NCBI GenBank assembly: GCA_027030565.1
Contig: JALVEU010000183.1
Coordinates: forward strand, 1-10,809
Source of the DNA: Gammaproteobacteria bacterium
Lineage (GTDB): Bacteria; Pseudomonadota; Gammaproteobacteria; JAJDOJ01
Reading direction: 5' to 3'
DNA length: 10,809 nucleotides
Within the stretch, counting starts at the first letter, position 1; every line of letters starts with the position of its first letter. The position numbers and the translations under genes were made by a program. Below, piece by piece: positions 1 through 6,240 of the stretch. The notes beneath the pieces are model-generated. The model saw only the letters and a program-made list of their open reading frames with translations, ran no database searches and was not told the DNA's origin.

Positions 1-534
1 TACAACGACCTGCAGGACCTGATGGGCGAGCTGCGCTCATCACAACTGTCCGGCGACAACAGTCTGCTCACCATCGACAGCGCGCTGCGCTCGGTGTTCA
101 ACAACCCGCCCACCGGCGCCAACGGGGCCTATCGCTATCTGTCCGAGATCGGCGTGTCTCTGGACAAGAACGGGGTCATGTCCCTGGCCGATGAGGGGGC
201 GGCCCTGGACGAGGCGCTGGCGGGGGACTTCAACGCCGTGGCCCAGCTGTTCGGCGGAGAGGGAGGATATGCGGTGCGCCTGGACGAGGCCGTGGACCGA
301 CTCGTGCGCTCCGGCGACGGCCTGCTGGAGCTGCGCGAGCAGGGCCTCAACGACCGCATCGATCTCGTGGACGACCGGATCGAAGCCACGCAGCGCCGGC
401 TGGACCTGGTGGAACAGCGCTACCGCTCTCAGTTCACGATGCTCGACCGGCTCATGAGCGAGCTTCAGGTCACCGGAAACTTTCTCACGCGACAGCTCGA
501 CCAGCTCTCTGCTTTGTCGGGCAAACGGTCGTGA
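1..534 (+). CDS. fliD: Flagellar filament cap protein FliD, C-terminal part (5' end outside window)
   Basis: FliD (HAP2) forms the cap at the tip of the flagellar filament, where it folds and inserts exported flagellin. Only the last 177 codons are visible; the frame is open from base 1 to the TGA at 532-534, so the first in-frame ATG (22) is internal and not the start. Family hallmarks are the block YLSEIGVSLDKNGVMSLAD, the 'AGDFNAVAQLFGG' segment, and a long C-terminal helical, coiled-coil-like region (about visible residues 105-172) containing RYRSQFTMLDRLMSELQVTG. This matches the FliD C-terminal domain, which packs inside the filament. fliS begins 25 bases downstream, the usual partnership, and the two are probably co-transcribed. 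Identity is near certain from the C-terminal pattern plus the neighbours. Confidence 0.95.
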   Translation, partial: YNDLQDLMGELRSSQLSGDNSLLTIDSALRSVFNNPPTGANGAYRYLSEIGVSLDKNGVMSLADEGAALDEALAGDFNAVAQLFGGEGGYAVRLDEAVDRLVRSGDGLLELREQGLNDRIDLVDDRIEATQRRLDLVEQRYRSQFTMLDRLMSELQVTGNFLTRQLDQLSALSGKRS

Positions 535-546
535 CGCCATGTTCAC

Positions 547-552
547 AAGGAG
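547..552 (+). promoter_or_regulatory. Ribosome-binding site that fixes the fliS start
   Basis: AAGGAG lies 7 bases before the ATG at 560. An upstream in-frame ATG at 539 would place this motif inside the coding region and has no Shine-Dalgarno of its own. The site therefore favours the start at 560. Confidence 0.75.
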
Positions 553-559
553 TGCAGCA

Positions 560-994
560 ATGAACGCCAAGATCGCAGGCGCATTGGAGTCGTACCGGAA
601 CGTGGGGCTTCGCTCCGCGGTACTGGAAGCCAGCCCACATCAGATCGTGCAGATGCTCTTCGATGGTGCCCTGGACCGCATCGCCCAGGCCCGGGGATAC
701 ATGCAACGAGGCCAGATCGCCGAGAAGGGGCGTCACCTCGGCCGTGCGGTGGCGATCCTCAACGGGCTGCGCCACGACCTGGACATGGAACGTGGTGGTG
801 AAATCAGCGCCAATCTCGATGCGCTGTACGACTACATGACCCGGCGTCTCCTGGAGGCCAATGTGAAGAACGATCCCCAGGTCCTGGACGAGGTCTCGGG
901 TCTGTTGCGCGAGATCCGCGACGCCTGGGCACAGATTCCCATGGAATACCGCGAGCGGCCTGCACAGGACGCGCGTGCGCAGGCCGCAGGCTGA
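560..994 (+). CDS. fliS: Flagellin export chaperone FliS
   Basis: FliS is a small cytoplasmic all-helical chaperone that binds the C-terminus of newly made flagellin, prevents premature polymerisation and delivers it to the export gate. The 144-residue product shows the family signature: a short tyrosine-containing N-terminus (SYRNVGLRSAVLEASPHQIV), then QMLFDGALDRIAQARG (about residues 31-46), a KGRHLGRAVAILNGLRHDLD helix (56-75) and LDALYDYMTRRLLEANVKND (86-105). The C-terminal tail is Ala/Arg-rich and slightly longer than in typical FliS (about 125-135 residues). The start at 560 was chosen over the in-frame ATG at 539 because of the AAGGAG at 547-552 and because the family begins close to the Tyr-containing helix. 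It sits 25 bases after fliD and 14 bases before fliT, consistent with one fliD-fliS-fliT transcript. Confidence 0.95.
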   Translation: MNAKIAGALESYRNVGLRSAVLEASPHQIVQMLFDGALDRIAQARGYMQRGQIAEKGRHLGRAVAILNGLRHDLDMERGGEISANLDALYDYMTRRLLEANVKNDPQVLDEVSGLLREIRDAWAQIPMEYRERPAQDARAQAAG

Positions 995-1008
995 GGAGGC
1001 ATGAGCAC

Positions 1009-1362
1009 ATGAGTCAGGGACGCACACGGCTGCGCGTGGTGGACAACGATCGTCCCCAGCGCTGGGAAGGCATCGTCGCCCTGTCGGAGGCGATGCTCGA
1101 GGCGGCACGTGCAGAGCACTGGGACCGGGTCACGGAGCTGGCGCGGCGGCGGCGCAGCGAGGTGGAGCGGTTTTTCACCACACCGGTGGCCGAGCACGAG
1201 GCCGCGTGGCTCTCGGAAGGGATTCGCAGCGTTCTGGATCTGGACCGTGAGTTGCTGGAGCTCGTGGAAGCCGGGCGCGAAGCGAGTTCCGCGGCGGTGG
1301 TCCGGTTGCACCGGGGCCGCACGGCGCAGGCGGCCTACAGGCGCTGCGGCGAGGGCGGTTGA
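1009..1362 (+). CDS. fliT: FliT-like flagellar export chaperone
   Basis: This is a 117-residue, charged, helix-rich protein directly after fliS. In well-studied bacteria FliT binds the cap protein FliD as an export chaperone and, in enterics, also inhibits FlhDC. The sequence has the loose FliT pattern: an AARAEHWDRVTELARRRRSEVERFF helix pair (about residues 32-56), with the Trp-Asp and the Arg cluster seen in the family, and an IRSVLDLDRELLELVEAGR helix (72-90) resembling the FliT 'iL.lD..i..L' segment. FliT sequences diverge strongly, so the call rests on this pattern plus position after fliD-fliS. The start ATG at 1009 follows GAGGAGG at 993-999 with 9 bases between; that motif overlaps the fliS stop codon. 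An ATG at 1001 gives only a three-codon frame. FlhDC control does not apply if, as here, FleQ is the master regulator. Confidence 0.75.
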   Translation: MSQGRTRLRVVDNDRPQRWEGIVALSEAMLEAARAEHWDRVTELARRRRSEVERFFTTPVAEHEAAWLSEGIRSVLDLDRELLELVEAGREASSAAVVRLHRGRTAQAAYRRCGEGG

Positions 1363-1368
1363 GCCCTC
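1351..1368 (+). repeat. Perfect inverted repeat across the fliT stop codon
   Basis: GAGGGC (1351-1356) and GCCCTC (1363-1368) are perfect 6-base complements separated by a 6-base loop that contains the fliT TGA. The stem is almost all G/C. It has no following T-run, so it is not a canonical Rho-independent terminator. It may act as a 3' stabilising hairpin or weak termination signal for the fliD-fliS-fliT mRNA. In GC-rich DNA a 6-base stem can occur by chance; its exact placement at the end of an operon is the reason to list it. Confidence 0.4.
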
Positions 1369-1379
1369 CTCCGGTGACC

Positions 1380-1407
1380 CGTACTGCGCGCGCGGTGATG
1401 CAGTACG
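1380..1407 (+). repeat. Perfect 8-base inverted repeat downstream of fliT
   Basis: CGTACTGC (1380-1387) and GCAGTACG (1400-1407) are exact reverse complements with a 12-base GC-rich spacer. It lies 12 bases beyond the previous inverted repeat. No T-run follows. It could be an operator-like dyad for control of fleQ, or a second hairpin at the end of the fliD-fliS-fliT transcript. The arms include A/T bases, which makes chance complementarity less likely than for the pure G/C repeats nearby. Confidence 0.4.
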
Positions 1408-1601
1408 TCTGCCCGCCGTGCGGCTTGGTCGTGATTCCACCACCGGTCGGTTGAACGGCCCGGTCGGGGCGTGCACCATGAGCGCCGCGCCCGGGCCTCC
1501 ACGAGTTGCCCGGGCCATTGGCGGGCACCCGGGGCATCGCATCCACTTTCCCGGCCGTCCGCTCCATTCGGCACAGCGGCCCTTGTCCATCCCGGTATCC
1601 C

Positions 1602-1617
1602 GTGGCGGAGGCGCCAC
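1602..1617 (+). repeat. Short hairpin in the presumed fleQ leader
   Basis: GTGGCG (1602-1607) and CGCCAC (1612-1617) are perfect complements around a GAGG loop; flanking CC/GG bases could extend the stem with a bulge. It lies about 70 bases before the proposed fleQ start. It could structure the leader, but its small size and GC content mean it may be fortuitous. Confidence 0.25.
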
Positions 1618-1684
1618 ACGGCGGCCCACGGACCGGTGGCGCGCAAGGGCCATCATCACCGCAGTGCGACACGGGGCGACTTAC

Positions 1685-3181
1685 GTGACCACCCAAGACG
1701 CAGCCTCTCCTTCCGCGACGGCCGGCATATCGGGGCTCCCGGCCACGGGCGGACCCATCGTCGTCGCCGACGAGGACCCGGCACGGGCGCGGGCGGTTTG
1801 CGACATCCTCGCCTTCCTGGGTTACGAGACCCTGTGCCTGGACCGGGCCGGGCTGGGGCGCACGGTACGTGGAGAGGTGGCCTGCGGGGCCATCGTGGTG
1901 GGCAACTCCGGGAGCGACGATGAACTGCTGAGCTTTCTGCGAGGTTCGCTGGAGCTCCATCCCTGCTGTCCACACTACGTGCTGCGCGGCGGGGACGAGC
2001 CGGGCCTGGACCTGCGCGAGCGCTTTCCGGAGCACTTCGTGCGGGAGCTGCGTTATCCCCTGGTCTATGCCGAGCTCATCAACGCCCTGGAGCAGGGCGT
2101 GCTGTTCCGCGAGGCGCGGGCCTGCGGCACATCGGCCACCCCGTCCATCTCGCTGTTTCGCGCCCTGGTGGGCAAGAGTCCGGCCATCCAACGGCTGCGC
2201 CGGGCCATCGAACAGGTGGCACCCACCAACTCCACCGTGCTGCTCCTCGGCGAGACGGGCACGGGCAAGGAGATCGTGGCCCGGAACATCCACTACTACT
2301 CCAAGCGCCGCGACAAGCCTTTCGTGGCCGTCAACTGCGGTGCCATCCCCAGCGAGCTGCTGGAAAGCGAGCTGTTCGGTCACGAGAAGGGCGCCTTTAC
2401 CGGGGCGGTCAGTGCACGCAAGGGCCGCTTCGAGCTGGCCCAGGGTGGCACCCTGTTCCTCGACGAGATCGGGGACATGCCCATGCCCATGCAGGTCAAG
2501 CTCCTGCGCGTCCTGCAGGAGCGCAGCTTCGAGCGCGTGGGGGGCACACGCACCATCGAGGCCGACGTGCGCATCGTGGCGGCCACGCACCGCAAGCTCG
2601 AGGACATGATCCGCGAGGGGCAGTTTCGCGAAGACCTCTACTACCGCCTCAACGTCTTTCCCATCGAGCTGCCCCCCCTGCGTGAGCGTCTGGAAGACCT
2701 GCCCGTACTGATCAACGAGCTCATCGCGCGACTGGAATCCAGCCAGCAGGGATCCGTGCGGCTCACCGTCCGGGCGGTCGACGCCCTGGCGCGGCATGAC
2801 TGGCCCGGCAATATCCGCGAGCTGGCCAATCTCATCGAACGCCTGGCCATCCTGTATCCCTACGGCGTCGTGGAGCTCGAAGACCTCCCCGAGCGATTCC
2901 GCCGTCTGGTCGGCGCGGACGAGGGCAGGGAGAAGGCCTCGTCCGCACCCGCTGCCACGCCGGCCGTCCCGCCACCGATGCCCGCGCGGCTGCCCCGCGA
3001 GGGTCTGGACCTCAAGCAGCACCTGAGTGACCTTGAGGTCCAACTCATCCAGCAGGCGCTGGAAGAGACCGGCGGCGTGGTGGCCCAGGCCGCCAAGCTG
3101 CTCGGCATGCGCCGTACGACGCTGGTGGAAAAGATGCGCAAGTACGGCATCCAGCGGGGCGACGTCCCGTCGGGAGTTTGA
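1685..3181 (+). CDS. fleQ: Flagellar master regulator FleQ, sigma-54-dependent activator
   Basis: FleQ is a bacterial enhancer-binding protein that activates sigma-54 flagellar promoters and, in Pseudomonas, also binds c-di-GMP to control biofilm genes. From the GTG at 1685 the product is 498 residues (P. aeruginosa FleQ is about 490). Domains: an N-terminal receiver-like fold (about 23-140) with no Asp at the usual phosphorylation position (IVVGNSG, 70-76); AAA+ domain (about 157-390) with Walker A GETGTGKE (189-196), the sigma-54 contact loop GAFTGA (236-241), Walker B GGTLFLDEIGD (254-264), and WPGNIREL (373-380); and a C-terminal Fis-type helix-turn-helix (about 463-489, ending RRTTLVEKMRKYGI). 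LFRALVG (157-163) and KEIVARN (195-201) resemble the FleQ c-di-GMP-binding elements LFRS and KExxxRN. The start is uncertain: GTG 1685 has a modest GGGG 8 bases upstream; GTG 1664 and ATG 1478 are also in frame but give tails unlike FleQ. Confidence 0.93.
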   Translation: MTTQDAASPSATAGISGLPATGGPIVVADEDPARARAVCDILAFLGYETLCLDRAGLGRTVRGEVACGAIVVGNSGSDDELLSFLRGSLELHPCCPHYVLRGGDEPGLDLRERFPEHFVRELRYPLVYAELINALEQGVLFREARACGTSATPSISLFRALVGKSPAIQRLRRAIEQVAPTNSTVLLLGETGTGKEIVARNIHYYSKRRDKPFVAVNCGAIPSELLESELFGHEKGAFTGAVSARKGRFELAQGGTLFLDEIGDMPMPMQVKLLRVLQERSFERVGGTRTIEADVRIVAATHRKLEDMIREGQFREDLYYRLNVFPIELPPLRERLEDLPVLINELIARLESSQQGSVRLTVRAVDALARHDWPGNIRELANLIERLAILYPYGVVELEDLPERFRRLVGADEGREKASSAPAATPAVPPPMPARLPREGLDLKQHLSDLEVQLIQQALEETGGVVAQAAKLLGMRRTTLVEKMRKYGIQRGDVPSGV

Positions 3182-3235
3182 CGGCCCTATACGCACCGTC
3201 CGTGCAAGTCATTGAAAACCGGGTACTCTCATAAG

Positions 3236-3251
3236 CGGCACGGCTCTTGCT
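3236..3251 (+). promoter_or_regulatory. Sigma-54 (-24/-12) promoter ahead of fleSR
   Basis: The sequence CGGCACGGCTCTTGCT matches the sigma-54 consensus TGGCAC-N5-TTGCT at every position but the first. The GG (3237-3238) and GC (3249-3250) elements have exactly the required spacing. Transcription would begin near 3262, leaving a leader of about 34 bases before the fleS ATG. In Pseudomonas, fleSR is a FleQ/sigma-54 target, so location and sequence agree. A possible FleQ-box-like stretch, GTCATTGAAAAC, lies at 3208-3219. Confidence 0.87.
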
Positions 3252-3295
3252 AGCTCTCTGTCGAAAACGGAAATCCGTCGAGGCGGCGAGCAAGC

Positions 3296-4468
3296 ATGGA
3301 ACGGAGCGAGAACATCCGCAGGGAATCCGAGGGCGTCGGTCCCCTGTCTCTGGAACTGGAGGACACCTACCGCACCCTGCACGAACAGCTGCAGGGGCTG
3401 AGTGCGGAGCTGGCGCGCACGCGCGGCGAGCGGGACCGGCAGCTGCGCGAAAACACACGCCTGGCGCAGCGACTGCAGGTCCTGCTCGCCTCGCTCCCGG
3501 CCGCCGTGGTGGTCCTGGACCGTGCCGGGCGGGTCTGCGAGACCAATGCCCAGGCCCGGGCCTTGCTGGGTCCCCTGGATGCGGGGACGCCATGGGCCAC
3601 CGTGGAGGCGCGGGCGTTCGCCCCACAGCGGCGTGTGGACGGCTGTCACGTGCTCGGAGACGGGCGCTTGGTGCAGGTGCACAGTCGGCCGCTGCTTGGT
3701 GAGCCGGGCCGCGTGCTGTTGATCCAGGACGTCACCGAACGTCAACGTCTCCAAGAAGAGATCGCACGCAGCCGGCGGCTCAGCAGCGTGGGCGAGATGA
3801 CCGCCGCCCTGGCACACCAGATCCGCACCCCGCTGGCCTCGGCCCGGCTCTACCTGGCGCATCTGGAACGGCCCGGCAACACCTCGCGCGAGCGGGCGCG
3901 CGTGGTGGAACGGCTGCGGGGGGTCTTGCAGCGCCTGGAGGGGCTGGTGGACGAGCTGCTGTTGTTCTCCCGCGCAGGAACCCCGCAAGGCGCGGTACAG
4001 GACGTGGCCGCGGTGTTGGAGACCCTGCGCCGGCTGCTTGGCGCGAAGGCGGCGCAGGTGGCCTTCCACTGCCCCCGGGCGCTGGCGCGGCTGCGGGTCA
4101 CCGCAGGGGAGGGGTTGCTGGCCACGGCGCTGCTCGCGTTGCTCGACAATGCCCTGCAGGCGAGTCGTTCTTCGGGCGGCGTCGCGCTGGAGGTGCGGCG
4201 GTTGCCGGACGGGCGTGTGGAGTTCGCCGTGCACGACGACGGTCCGGGGATCGAGCGCGCCATGCGCAAACGGGTCTTCGAGCCCTTCTTCACGACACGG
4301 CCCGACGGTACCGGCCTGGGCCTGCCCATTGCGCAGGGTGTGGCCGAGGCGCACGGTGGGGAGCTGGTGCTCGACCCGCCGCAGGGCTCCGGGACCACAT
4401 TCCGCATGCGGGTGCCACCCATGGGCCACGGGTTGGTCGGAGTGGTGGAACCGGAGGGCCGGGCATGA
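3296..4468 (+). CDS. fleS: Flagellar sensor histidine kinase FleS
   Basis: FleS is the kinase of the FleS-FleR pair that activates late-intermediate flagellar genes in polar flagellates. The 390-residue protein has no transmembrane segment, so it is cytoplasmic. In order: an N-terminal coiled-coil-like region (about 17-62), a PAS domain (about 60-145, with VVVLDRAGRVCETNAQARAL and LLIQDVTERQRLQ at its ends), the dimerisation/phosphoacceptor helix with H-box ALAHQIRTPLAS (His174), then the catalytic ATPase domain with N-box LLDNALQAS (Asn285), G1 DDGPGI (314-319), F-box FEPFFTT (328-334) and G2 GTGLGL (338-343). All kinase motifs are intact. The start ATG at 3296 has GGCGAG 5 bases upstream and follows the sigma-54 promoter at 3236-3251. 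The last 4 bases overlap fleR, indicating translational coupling. Length matches FleS of Pseudomonas (about 400). Confidence 0.93.
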   Translation: MERSENIRRESEGVGPLSLELEDTYRTLHEQLQGLSAELARTRGERDRQLRENTRLAQRLQVLLASLPAAVVVLDRAGRVCETNAQARALLGPLDAGTPWATVEARAFAPQRRVDGCHVLGDGRLVQVHSRPLLGEPGRVLLIQDVTERQRLQEEIARSRRLSSVGEMTAALAHQIRTPLASARLYLAHLERPGNTSRERARVVERLRGVLQRLEGLVDELLLFSRAGTPQGAVQDVAAVLETLRRLLGAKAAQVAFHCPRALARLRVTAGEGLLATALLALLDNALQASRSSGGVALEVRRLPDGRVEFAVHDDGPGIERAMRKRVFEPFFTTRPDGTGLGLPIAQGVAEAHGGELVLDPPQGSGTTFRMRVPPMGHGLVGVVEPEGRA

Positions 4469-5832
4469 ATGCTCAGGCGGTGCTGGTGGTGGAGGACGAC
4501 GCCCCGCTGCGCGAGGCGCTCACGGAGACCCTGAGCTACAAGGGCTACCGGGTGATCGGCGCCGAGGACGGCCGTAGTGCACTGGCCATCGTCGAACGCG
4601 AGCCGGTGGGGCTGGTGGTCAGCGATGTGCGCATGGCGCCGATGGACGGTCACGAGCTGCTGCGCAGCCTGCGGCGCAACCATCCGCAGATCCCCGTGCT
4701 GCTCATGACGGCCTACGCCAGCGTCGAAAAGGCGGTGTGGGCCATGCGGGAAGGGGCTGTCGACTACCTCACCAAGCCCTTCGAGGAGGCCGCGTTGCTG
4801 GAAAAGGTGGAGCGGCATCTGCCCCAGGAAGAGGCGGCGCAGACCGGCTTCGTGTGTGCCGACCCGGTGACCCGGCGCATCGCCGAGTTGGCCGCCCGAG
4901 TGGCGCGCGCCGACGCCACCGTGATGATCACCGGGCAGAGCGGGACCGGCAAGGAGATGCTGGCGCGATTCATTCACCAGCAGTCCCCGCGCCGCGCCGG
5001 GCCGTTCGTGGCCGTCAACTGCGCGGCCATACCCGACAACATGCTCGAGGCCGTGCTCTTCGGCTACGAGAAGGGGGCGTTCACGGGCGCCTATCAGGCC
5101 CACCCCGGCAAGTTCGAGCAGGCCGACGGGGGCACCCTGCTGCTGGACGAGATCGGCGAGATGGACATCGGCCTCCAAGCCAAGCTTCTGCGCGTGCTCC
5201 AGGAGCGTGAGGTCGAGCGCCTCGGCGCCCGGCGCACCATCGCACTGGACGTGCGCGTGCTCGCCACCACCAACCGCGACCTGGCCGAAGAGGTCCGCAA
5301 CGGCCGTTTCCGTGAGGACCTGTTCTACCGGCTCAACGTGTTCCCGCTGTCCATGCCGCCGTTGCGCAACCGCCCGGGCGACATCCTGCCCCTGGCCGAG
5401 CGGGCCATCCGCCGGTTCGCCGCTCCGGGTCAGCCGGTGCCCGTGCTGGAAGAGGGGGCCCGGGCGCAGCTCCTGGAATACCCGTGGCCCGGCAACGTGC
5501 GCGAGCTCGAGAACGTGGTGCAGCGTGCGCTCATCTTGAGCGGGGGCGGCACCATCGGCGCCGAGGACCTGCAGTTCGGCGACGACCTCGCGGGTGGGCG
5601 GGAGGCCTTGGGCACAGAGGTGGGAGATCCGGCGGACAACGGCCGCCTGCAGGACGACCTGCGCCGGCGCGAGTTCGAACGCATCCTGGCCGCCCTGCGC
5701 GCCACCGGGGGCAACCGGCAGGAAGCGGCTGCGCACCTGGGGATCAGCCCGCGCACCCTGCGCTACAAGGTGGCCCGGCTGCGCGAGGCCGGGCTGGAGA
5801 TCCCCGCCCGATTCGACGTCCATGCGGCCTGA
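4465..5832 (+). CDS. fleR: Flagellar sigma-54-dependent response regulator FleR
   Basis: FleR is the partner of FleS; once phosphorylated it activates sigma-54 promoters of basal-body and hook genes. The 455-residue product has a full receiver domain (about 4-120) with the acidic pair Asp11/Asp12, phosphoacceptor Asp54 in VVSDVRM, Thr82 (LLMTAYAS) and Lys104 (YLTKPF). The AAA+ domain (about 130-360) carries Walker A GQSGTGKE (157-164), GAFTGA (204-209), Walker B GGTLLLDEIGE (222-232) and WPGNVREL (341-348). A Fis-type helix-turn-helix closes the protein (about 415-440, GNRQEAAAHLGISPRTLRYK). Unlike FleQ in this window, its receiver keeps every phosphorylation residue. The start ATG at 4465 overlaps the fleS stop (ATGA) and has GGAGGG at 4453-4458, 6 bases upstream. 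Confidence 0.94.
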   Translation: MNAQAVLVVEDDAPLREALTETLSYKGYRVIGAEDGRSALAIVEREPVGLVVSDVRMAPMDGHELLRSLRRNHPQIPVLLMTAYASVEKAVWAMREGAVDYLTKPFEEAALLEKVERHLPQEEAAQTGFVCADPVTRRIAELAARVARADATVMITGQSGTGKEMLARFIHQQSPRRAGPFVAVNCAAIPDNMLEAVLFGYEKGAFTGAYQAHPGKFEQADGGTLLLDEIGEMDIGLQAKLLRVLQEREVERLGARRTIALDVRVLATTNRDLAEEVRNGRFREDLFYRLNVFPLSMPPLRNRPGDILPLAERAIRRFAAPGQPVPVLEEGARAQLLEYPWPGNVRELENVVQRALILSGGGTIGAEDLQFGDDLAGGREALGTEVGDPADNGRLQDDLRRREFERILAALRATGGNRQEAAAHLGISPRTLRYKVARLREAGLEIPARFDVHAA

Positions 5833-5862
5833 GGCGTGGAAGGGAATACAGGAGGCACACCC

Positions 5863-6180
5863 ATGAGCGACGATGCGATCCAGTCCGTACTGCAGCAGAT
5901 GCGTATCCTGGCCGGTCAGGCCGCGGGCCCGCGCGGGCGCGACGAGCCCGCCGGGCAGGCGGGTTTCGAGACCCTGTTGGAGCGCAGTCTGGCCGAGGTC
6001 AACGCCAGACAACAGCGGGCCAGTGCCCTGGCCGAGGCCTATGAACAGGGCAGTGAACAGGTGAGCCTCACCGAAGTGATGATCGCCATGCAGAAGTCCA
6101 GCATCGCCTTCCAGGCCACCCTCCAGGTGCGTAACAAGCTGCTGGCGGCCTATCAGGAAATCATGAGCATGCAGATCTGA
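5863..6180 (+). CDS. fliE: Flagellar hook-basal body protein FliE
   Basis: FliE is a small exported protein that joins the MS ring (FliF) to the proximal rod and is among the first export substrates. The 105-residue sequence ends with the family's diagnostic block: VSLTEVMIAMQKSSIAFQAT (about 67-86) then QVRNKLLAAYQEIMSMQI (88-105), nearly the same as the enteric FliE C-terminus. The N-terminal third is variable and Gly/Ala/Arg-rich, as usual. There is no signal peptide, as expected for a type III substrate. The start ATG at 5863 has GGAGG at 5851-5855, 7 bases upstream. It begins only 30 bases after fleR, with no convincing promoter between, so it may be transcribed with fleSR. Confidence 0.95.
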   Translation: MSDDAIQSVLQQMRILAGQAAGPRGRDEPAGQAGFETLLERSLAEVNARQQRASALAEAYEQGSEQVSLTEVMIAMQKSSIAFQATLQVRNKLLAAYQEIMSMQI

Positions 6181-6240
6181 GGGAACGCTGCATGAGGCAA
6201 CGGGCCCCGGCCCGGTCACGACCCAGGAAGGAAGACACCC

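Larger units (their letters stand above)
1363..1684. other. 322-base gap between fliT and fleQ; no recognisable gene
   Basis: This is the longest non-coding stretch in the window and probably holds the fleQ promoter and 5' leader. No convincing sigma-70, sigma-28 or sigma-54 promoter could be read from it. The frame of fleQ is open through the whole gap, but the codons there (CGA, GTT, ATT, AGG, GTA, CCA, GGA) are unlike those of the neighbouring genes, and the implied peptide is Arg/Pro/Gly-rich with no family resemblance, so I treat it as untranslated. It contains inverted repeats at 1380-1407 and 1602-1617 and an 8-base direct repeat, CCGGTCGG, at 1443-1450 and 1460-1467. Confidence 0.6.

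Noticed and set aside
539..559. Earlier in-frame ATG for fliS
   Set aside because: No ribosome-binding site precedes it, and the strong AAGGAG at 547-552 would lie inside the coding region; 560 is the better start.
1451..1479. Possible sigma-70 promoter upstream of fleQ (TTGAAC, 17-base spacer, CACCAT)
   Set aside because: The -35 is reasonable but the -10 matches only three of six positions, so the site is not supported.
3164..3181. Small TCCC-GTC-GGGA hairpin at the fleQ end as a terminator
   Set aside because: The stem is only 4 bases, lies inside the coding sequence and is followed by too few Ts.
1175..3196. A 673-codon - strand open frame opposite fleQ
   Set aside because: Same low-complexity antisense pattern; fleQ on the + strand has full domain structure.
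5738..5752. Possible sigma-54 promoter in the 3' end of fleR upstream of fliE
   Set aside because: GG and GC have the right spacing, but the surrounding bases (TGGGGA and CCGC) match the consensus poorly; such pairs are frequent in GC-rich DNA.
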